A DNA stretch of 64,000 nt, taken from Dorea_A amylophila. GTDB lineage: Bacteria; Bacillota; Clostridia; Lachnospirales; Lachnospiraceae. The stretch is taken from positions 1 through 64,000 of the forward strand of contig NZ_JAOQJW010000008.1 in assembly GCF_025567265.1 (NCBI RefSeq), given 5' to 3'. Both the position numbers and the translations under genes were made by a program. Positions 59,263 to 64,000 of this stretch are shown here, one piece after another; the stretch's first letter is position 1, and every line of letters starts with the position of its first letter. A model generated the notes under the pieces. It saw only the letters and a list, made by a program, of their open reading frames with translations, made no database searches and was not told the origin of the DNA.

Positions 59263-62200
59263 TTATTCCAGACCGAAGTCCCGCTTTCTATTTTCCTTGC
59301 CAGTTTCACTTTCCCGCTGACTCTTTTCTTTATAAATCTGCAGCTTCTCATGGATAGAACCTCGTGCCGGTCTTTCTTCTTTCTCTTTTGATTCCGACTG
59401 CTCTGTTTCTGTATCTTCCCGTTCATCCATATTGAGAAGTGCATTTAATTCTGACAGCCGCTCCAGTTTTTGGCTCAGTTCCTCTTCTTTTGGAAATGGC
59501 TTCCCGACTTCCTCTTTGGCATTTGTCATCTGCTCCTGTACCGTTTCCAGCCGTTGTTCTGCTTCTGCCAGTTTTTCCGGATAACTTTCTAAAAGATTAT
59601 TGATACGAATGATATTTCCCAGGGCATCGGCTCCCAACCGAACTTTAGCTACCGATTCATGCTTTACAGACAGGATAAACTCTTTGCTCCAGCTGTCGAA
59701 TTGGATTCTCATGTTAAATCCCTGATAACTTCCAATGTCCATAGCTGCATCTACAGACTTAATGTCTTTGCAGACCGCCAGAAGAGCCGCTCCTGCCTCT
59801 TTCTTTTCTGTGAACACTTTGCCACTGATTTCCATAGAAAACTGCTCTGGATCTGTAATTTTATGCTCAGAAAAATGAGCGATATCTGCCTTATAGCTGT
59901 CAATAATCTCCGTCAGTTTTGCAATCTGTTGCGGAAAATTCCTTGCAATATCATCTTCCAGTCGGTATTGGTTATTCATGTGGTTCGCTTTTAGAAGCTT
60001 TAATTTCGCCACATCCACATCCAATGCCATCTTCTCTTTTACTGCTGGATTTCCGGTTGCCAGTGCTTTGACCTCTGCATAGGACAGTGCCGCTTCGTCC
60101 ACATCTTCGCAGCTTCTGACCGGTGCTTTGCTGGTCATGATCTGGGAAATAAACTTCTGCTTGTTTTCGATCAACTGCCACATGTAGCTGTCAAATGTGG
60201 ATTCAGTTACATACCGGAAGATATGAACCTTTTTATTATGGTTTCCCTGACGGATAATACGTCCTTCCCTCTGTTCCAAGTCAGATGGTTTCCAACCAAT
60301 ATCCAGATGATGCAGGGCAATCAAACGATCCTGCACATTGGTTCCTGCACCCATCTTTGCTGTTGAGCCAATCAAAAAACGAACCTGTCCGGATTTCACT
60401 TTCCCAAACAGCTCCGTCTTTTTTGCTTCTGTATTTGCATCATGAATAAACGCAATCTCTTTTTCCGGTACACCTTTCTCTATCAGTTTCTGCTTCAAAT
60501 CATCATAAACATTGAAACTGCCATCGCCTTTCGGTGTGCTCAAATCACAGAAAATCAACTGTGCTGATTTCTGTGCTGCTGTATCTTTCCAGATTTCATA
60601 GCTTTTCTCTGCACAGACTGCTATTTTGCTTTCCGGATTATCTGGCAATAATTCATTCACCAAACGCTGATCCAATGCTAACTTTCTTCCATCATTGGTA
60701 ATTTTCAGCATATTATCAACCGAGGCATCTACCCCACCGTTTCTGACAACTTCTGCACGTTCTCCAAGGCTTTCTACGATTTCTTTCTGCTGTTCCGTTG
60801 GTTTCAGCACCACTGTTTCATATTCCGCTTCCGGCACTGGAAGCTTTAATTGATCGGAAGTCTTGATATCTGCAATCTCCTTGAACATATTCATCAGTTC
60901 CGGAATATTATAAAACCGTGCGAATCTGGACTTTGCACGATAACCTGTTCCTTCCGGTGCAAGTTCGATACTCGTGACAACTTCTCCAAAAGTGGAAGCC
61001 CAGGAATCAAACAATCCAAGTCCCATATTTTGTAATTTACTGTTCTGCAGATACCGCTGCATAACATATAATTCCGTCATGCTGTTACTGATTGGTGTGC
61101 CTGTAGCAAAAGTAATGCCTTTTCCTCCGGTAATCTCGTCCAGATATTGACATTTATTGAACATATCTGCCGACTTCTGTGCTTCGTTCTGTGCAATCCC
61201 GGCTACATTTCTCATTTTTGTATAGAGAAACGCATTTTTATAGCTGTGTGCTTCATCTACATACAAATGATCCACGCCCAGTTCTTCAAACGTAACTACC
61301 TGATCTTTTTTCTCTTTCTGATTCAGTTTTTCCAGTCTTGTCTGCAGGGTTTTTCTGGTCTTTTCAATCTGTTTGACGGTATAACGCCCGCCGTCCTGTT
61401 CATACCTTGCACTCTGGATTGCCATTTCCAGATCATCAATCTGCTTCCGCAGCATGGCTTCCTGCCTCTCATCAGAGATTGGAATACGCTCAAACTGAGA
61501 ATGACCGATGATAATGGCATCATAATTTCCCATAGCGATTCTGGCACAGAACTTTTTCCGGTTTGCCGGTTCAAAATCTTTCTTGGTTGCTACCAGGATA
61601 TTGGCTCCCGGATATAACTGTAGGAATTCTGCACCCCACTGCTCCGTCAAATGGTTCGGCACGACAAAGAGATTCTTCTGTGATAATCCCAGTCTTTTAC
61701 TTTCCATTGCAGCTGCTACCATTTCGTAAGTCTTCCCAGCTCCTACTACATGAGCAAGAAGTACATTCTCTCCGTAAAGCTGGTGTGCAACTGCATTTTT
61801 CTGATGCGAACGAAGCTCTATTTCTGGGTTCATTCCTGGGAAAGTCAAATGACTGCCATCGTATTCACGGGGACGGATGCTGTTAAATCGTTCATTGTAC
61901 ACCTTTACCAGACGTTCACGCCTCTGCTGATCTTTAAAAATCCAGTCCCTAAATGCTGCCTTCATGGCATCCTGCTTCTGTGATGCCAGCATGGTTTCTT
62001 TCTTATTGAGGACACGGATCTCATCACCATTTTCATTGACGCTCTTATCATAGATGCGTACATCTTTCAGGTTCAGGGTATCTTCCAGAATCTTATAGGC
62101 ATTTGCTCTCTCAGTTCCATACGTTGCATAGGCAAACGCATTTCTCGGACTGTCGGCATTCTTTCCTGTAATCCTCCACTCACCATTTACCTCAGAGAAT

Positions 62201-64000
62201 TTAACCTGTATTTCCTTCTGCGCAAGATACCATGGCGTATGAAGCAGTTCTACCATAAAATCCTGATAATCCGAAGGTTCAATCCAAGTAGCTCCAACAC
62301 GCACCTCAATTTCGGATGCTTCCAGATTTCTCGGCTGAACTGCCTCTAAAGCACGGACATTCGGTGTAAATTCCGGATGATTCTCTGCAAAGGTTCTCGC
62401 AGTGTTTAATTTATCCCTGACATTTCCAGATAAATACTCATCTCCGCTTTCCCACTGGTCTGTCAGTGGATTTTTGAAGATAACCCCGACCAATTCTTCT
62501 GTGATCTTCTCTTCGGTCTTTCCGGTCAGCTTTGCCATATAAGGAAGGTCTACCTTTGCCCTTTCGTTAAGAGACAATGCCAATGCTTCTGTTGCTGTCT
62601 CCACGCTTGTCACAGCAACCGCCTTTTTGATGGTTCGTTTGGTGAACATGTCCGCTTTCCGCTTCAATGTTCCATCTTCATTCAAGTCTTCCAGGGAACA
62701 CAGCAGACAATAAGAAGAGTCATCAGAAAATGCACGTTTATTAGCATTACTTCCAATGACTCCATACTTTGCTGTGTAAGTATCATATACCTGATTCAGC
62801 TTCTCCTGCTGTTTCTGGATTTCTTCATCTGTGACAGATTCCTCCATCTGCATGGCGATCAACTCCCGGACGGTATCACGGATTGCAACCATGCCTTTTA
62901 CACGTTCTGCAGTGGCTGCAGGCATTTTCACCTGATTCATCAAAGAGTTGACACGATAATATACCTGATCATCTACAACCGTATAGCTGTAATTTCTAAC
63001 ATTCGGATCTGCCGGAATACTCTCTGGCATCTCATCCAGTTCTGTTTCCACATCTACTGCCGGTACCATGCTTCCCTTAATTTGTTTCACAGCTTCTTGT
63101 AACTGTAATTCCAAATCAGCTCCTTCCATTGGAGCACAGGTTGTTTCCATACCATACGGACCGGACACTTCTTTCATCTCACCCAGAATCATTTCCGGAT
63201 GCTGAACAAAATACTGATTGACCGTAATTCCATTGACATCACTATCCAGATTTATCCATTCCGGCATTTCTTTCGTAAGGCTTTCCCTCTTTTGGAAAAA
63301 CAAGATATCAGCACTGACTTCTGTTCCCGCATTTGCCTTAAAAGCTGTGTTCGGCAGTCGAATTGCTCCCAGCAGATCTGCCCGCTCTGCCAGATATTTC
63401 CGGACTTCCGGTGACGCCTTATCCATAGTTCCCTTTGTTGTGATCAGTGCCGCCACACCACCTGGACGTAACTGATCTATCGTCTTGGCGAGAAAGTAAT
63501 CATGGATCATGAAATTGTAGCGATCATACTGACGGTCATTGACCTTGTATGCACCAAATGGCACATTTCCAATCGCCACATCAAAAAATTCATTAGGATA
63601 ATCTGTCTTCTCAAAACCTTTGATCTGAATATTGGCATCTGGATAGAGTAGCTTTGCAATTCTACCGCTGATACTGTCCAGTTCCACACCATAGAGTTTG
63701 GACTGGTTTAGATTCTCCGGAAGCATTCCAAAGAAGTTCCCGACTCCCATAGATGGCTCCAGAATATTTCCTTTTGTAAATCCCAGATTCTCCAACACCT
63801 GATACATACTTTCAATCACAATCGGCTGTGTATAATGAGCATTTAAGGTGGAAGCTCTGGCTGCAGCATATTCCTCTGGTGTAAGAACCGTCTTTAATTC
63901 CAAATATTCTGTCTCCCATGCAGCTTTTGTCTCATCAAATGCATCTGCAAGACCTCCCCAGCCAACGTACCTGGATAAGATTTCCTGTTCTTCCGGTGTT
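59263..64000 (-). CDS. SNF2-type helicase / N6-adenine methylase-like ICE protein (5' end off window)
   Basis: At least 1578 residues; the frame runs open to the right edge and beyond. The edge contains the family hallmark YVGWGGLADAF. Order: methylase-like domain with ILEPSMGVGNFFG (SAM motif) and IGNVPFGAY (altered NPPF); a long linker; SNF2 helicase with Walker A VVGAGKT near 61,730, DEAH (VDEAHSY) near 61,260 and a helicase C-domain with REGRIIRQGN; and a coiled coil with the tail SIHEKLQIYKEK. These giant proteins are encoded by many ICEs and probably protect or process incoming DNA. NPPF reading NVPF suggests the methylase may be altered. Confidence 0.9.
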   Translation of the reverse strand, partial: TPEEQEILSRYVGWGGLADAFDETKAAWETEYLELKTVLTPEEYAAARASTLNAHYTQPIVIESMYQVLENLGFTKGNILEPSMGVGNFFGMLPENLNQSKLYGVELDSISGRIAKLLYPDANIQIKGFEKTDYPNEFFDVAIGNVPFGAYKVNDRQYDRYNFMIHDYFLAKTIDQLRPGGVAALITTKGTMDKASPEVRKYLAERADLLGAIRLPNTAFKANAGTEVSADILFFQKRESLTKEMPEWINLDSDVNGITVNQYFVQHPEMILGEMKEVSGPYGMETTCAPMEGADLELQLQEAVKQIKGSMVPAVDVETELDEMPESIPADPNVRNYSYTVVDDQVYYRVNSLMNQVKMPAATAERVKGMVAIRDTVRELIAMQMEESVTDEEIQKQQEKLNQVYDTYTAKYGVIGSNANKRAFSDDSSYCLLCSLEDLNEDGTLKRKADMFTKRTIKKAVAVTSVETATEALALSLNERAKVDLPYMAKLTGKTEEKITEELVGVIFKNPLTDQWESGDEYLSGNVRDKLNTARTFAENHPEFTPNVRALEAVQPRNLEASEIEVRVGATWIEPSDYQDFMVELLHTPWYLAQKEIQVKFSEVNGEWRITGKNADSPRNAFAYATYGTERANAYKILEDTLNLKDVRIYDKSVNENGDEIRVLNKKETMLASQKQDAMKAAFRDWIFKDQQRRERLVKVYNERFNSIRPREYDGSHLTFPGMNPEIELRSHQKNAVAHQLYGENVLLAHVVGAGKTYEMVAAAMESKRLGLSQKNLFVVPNHLTEQWGAEFLQLYPGANILVATKKDFEPANRKKFCARIAMGNYDAIIIGHSQFERIPISDERQEAMLRKQIDDLEMAIQSARYEQDGGRYTVKQIEKTRKTLQTRLEKLNQKEKKDQVVTFEELGVDHLYVDEAHSYKNAFLYTKMRNVAGIAQNEAQKSADMFNKCQYLDEITGGKGITFATGTPISNSMTELYVMQRYLQNSKLQNMGLGLFDSWASTFGEVVTSIELAPEGTGYRAKSRFARFYNIPELMNMFKEIADIKTSDQLKLPVPEAEYETVVLKPTEQQKEIVESLGERAEVVRNGGVDASVDNMLKITNDGRKLALDQRLVNELLPDNPESKIAVCAEKSYEIWKDTAAQKSAQLIFCDLSTPKGDGSFNVYDDLKQKLIEKGVPEKEIAFIHDANTEAKKTELFGKVKSGQVRFLIGSTAKMGAGTNVQDRLIALHHLDIGWKPSDLEQREGRIIRQGNHNKKVHIFRYVTESTFDSYMWQLIENKQKFISQIMTSKAPVRSCEDVDEAALSYAEVKALATGNPAVKEKMALDVDVAKLKLLKANHMNNQYRLEDDIARNFPQQIAKLTEIIDSYKADIAHFSEHKITDPEQFSMEISGKVFTEKKEAGAALLAVCKDIKSVDAAMDIGSYQGFNMRIQFDSWSKEFILSVKHESVAKVRLGADALGNIIRINNLLESYPEKLAEAEQRLETVQEQMTNAKEEVGKPFPKEEELSQKLERLSELNALLNMDEREDTETEQSESKEKEERPARGSIHEKLQIYKEKSQRESETGKENRKRDFGLE

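Overview
The window looks like the chromosome of a low-to-mid GC Firmicute, most likely a gut Clostridia/Lachnospiraceae-type bacterium. The basis is strong AGGAGG ribosome sites, Tn916-family and triple-serine-recombinase mobile elements, an Agr-type peptide system and a Spo0A-like fragment. I cannot name the species from sequence alone. Almost everything here is mobile or accessory; I see no rRNA, tRNA, CRISPR array or clear core housekeeping gene.

Region 1 (1-14 kb, all minus strand) is the conjugation half of a Tn916-family ICE running off the left edge: ORF23/ORF22, the TcpA coupling ATPase, an oriT with three hairpins, the Rep-type relaxase, small membrane proteins, two ArdA-like antirestriction proteins, TcpE, the VirB4-like ATPase and the start of ORF15. 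It has been loaded with cargo: a thioester/VaFE sortase-anchored adhesin, a PadR + DUF1700 pair, a small hydrolase and a YgiT-type zinc protein. The last two sit in duplicated promoter/terminator cassettes.

Region 2 (14-30 kb) begins with the last 67 codons of a tyrosine integrase, cut at about 14,620. Three tandem large serine recombinases follow, then a PemK/MazF-like gene, a sigma-like factor, small regulators, an error-prone polymerase + LexA-like SOS cassette, an S24 repressor, and an oriT-MobC-relaxase module. I read this as a second ICE inserted into the integrase gene. Its large YodL-type protein and SNF2/N6-methylase protein return at 56.4-64 kb and run off the right edge.

Region 3 (30-56 kb, all minus strand) is the main cargo: a probable metallophore/siderophore locus under an Agr-type quorum-sensing system. 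Uptake and control comprise a DtxR-type regulator, a YbtP/YbtQ-like pair of fused ABC half-transporters, an ECF transporter and an AraC activator. Biosynthesis comprises an aryl-AMP ligase, a PPTase, a type II thioesterase, a 2556-residue NRPS (ArCP-Cy-A(MT-like)-PCP-Cy-A-PCP), a thiazolinyl imide reductase, a methyltransferase, a saccharopine-dehydrogenase-like protein and a vestigial thioesterase. Both adenylation codes read as cysteine-specific, so the predicted scaffold is aryl-thiazoline-thiazolidine (pyochelin/yersiniabactin class). The nearest published analogue I know is the ICE-borne equibactin locus of Streptococcus equi.

AgrA, AgrC, a short AgrD that is easy to miss, and AgrB lie directly upstream and co-directional with the biosynthetic genes. 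Three copies of a GTTAG-N6-CTAAC palindrome sit just ahead of agrA, the AraC gene and the ECF operon. The ECF promoter also carries tandem AraC-like repeats overlapping a good -35 box. This suggests a regulon combining metal status, the chelate (AraC) and cell density (Agr). A sharp base-composition step inside the second NRPS adenylation domain (near 42,600) and the broken thioesterase indicate that the 3' half of the locus was swapped by recombination.
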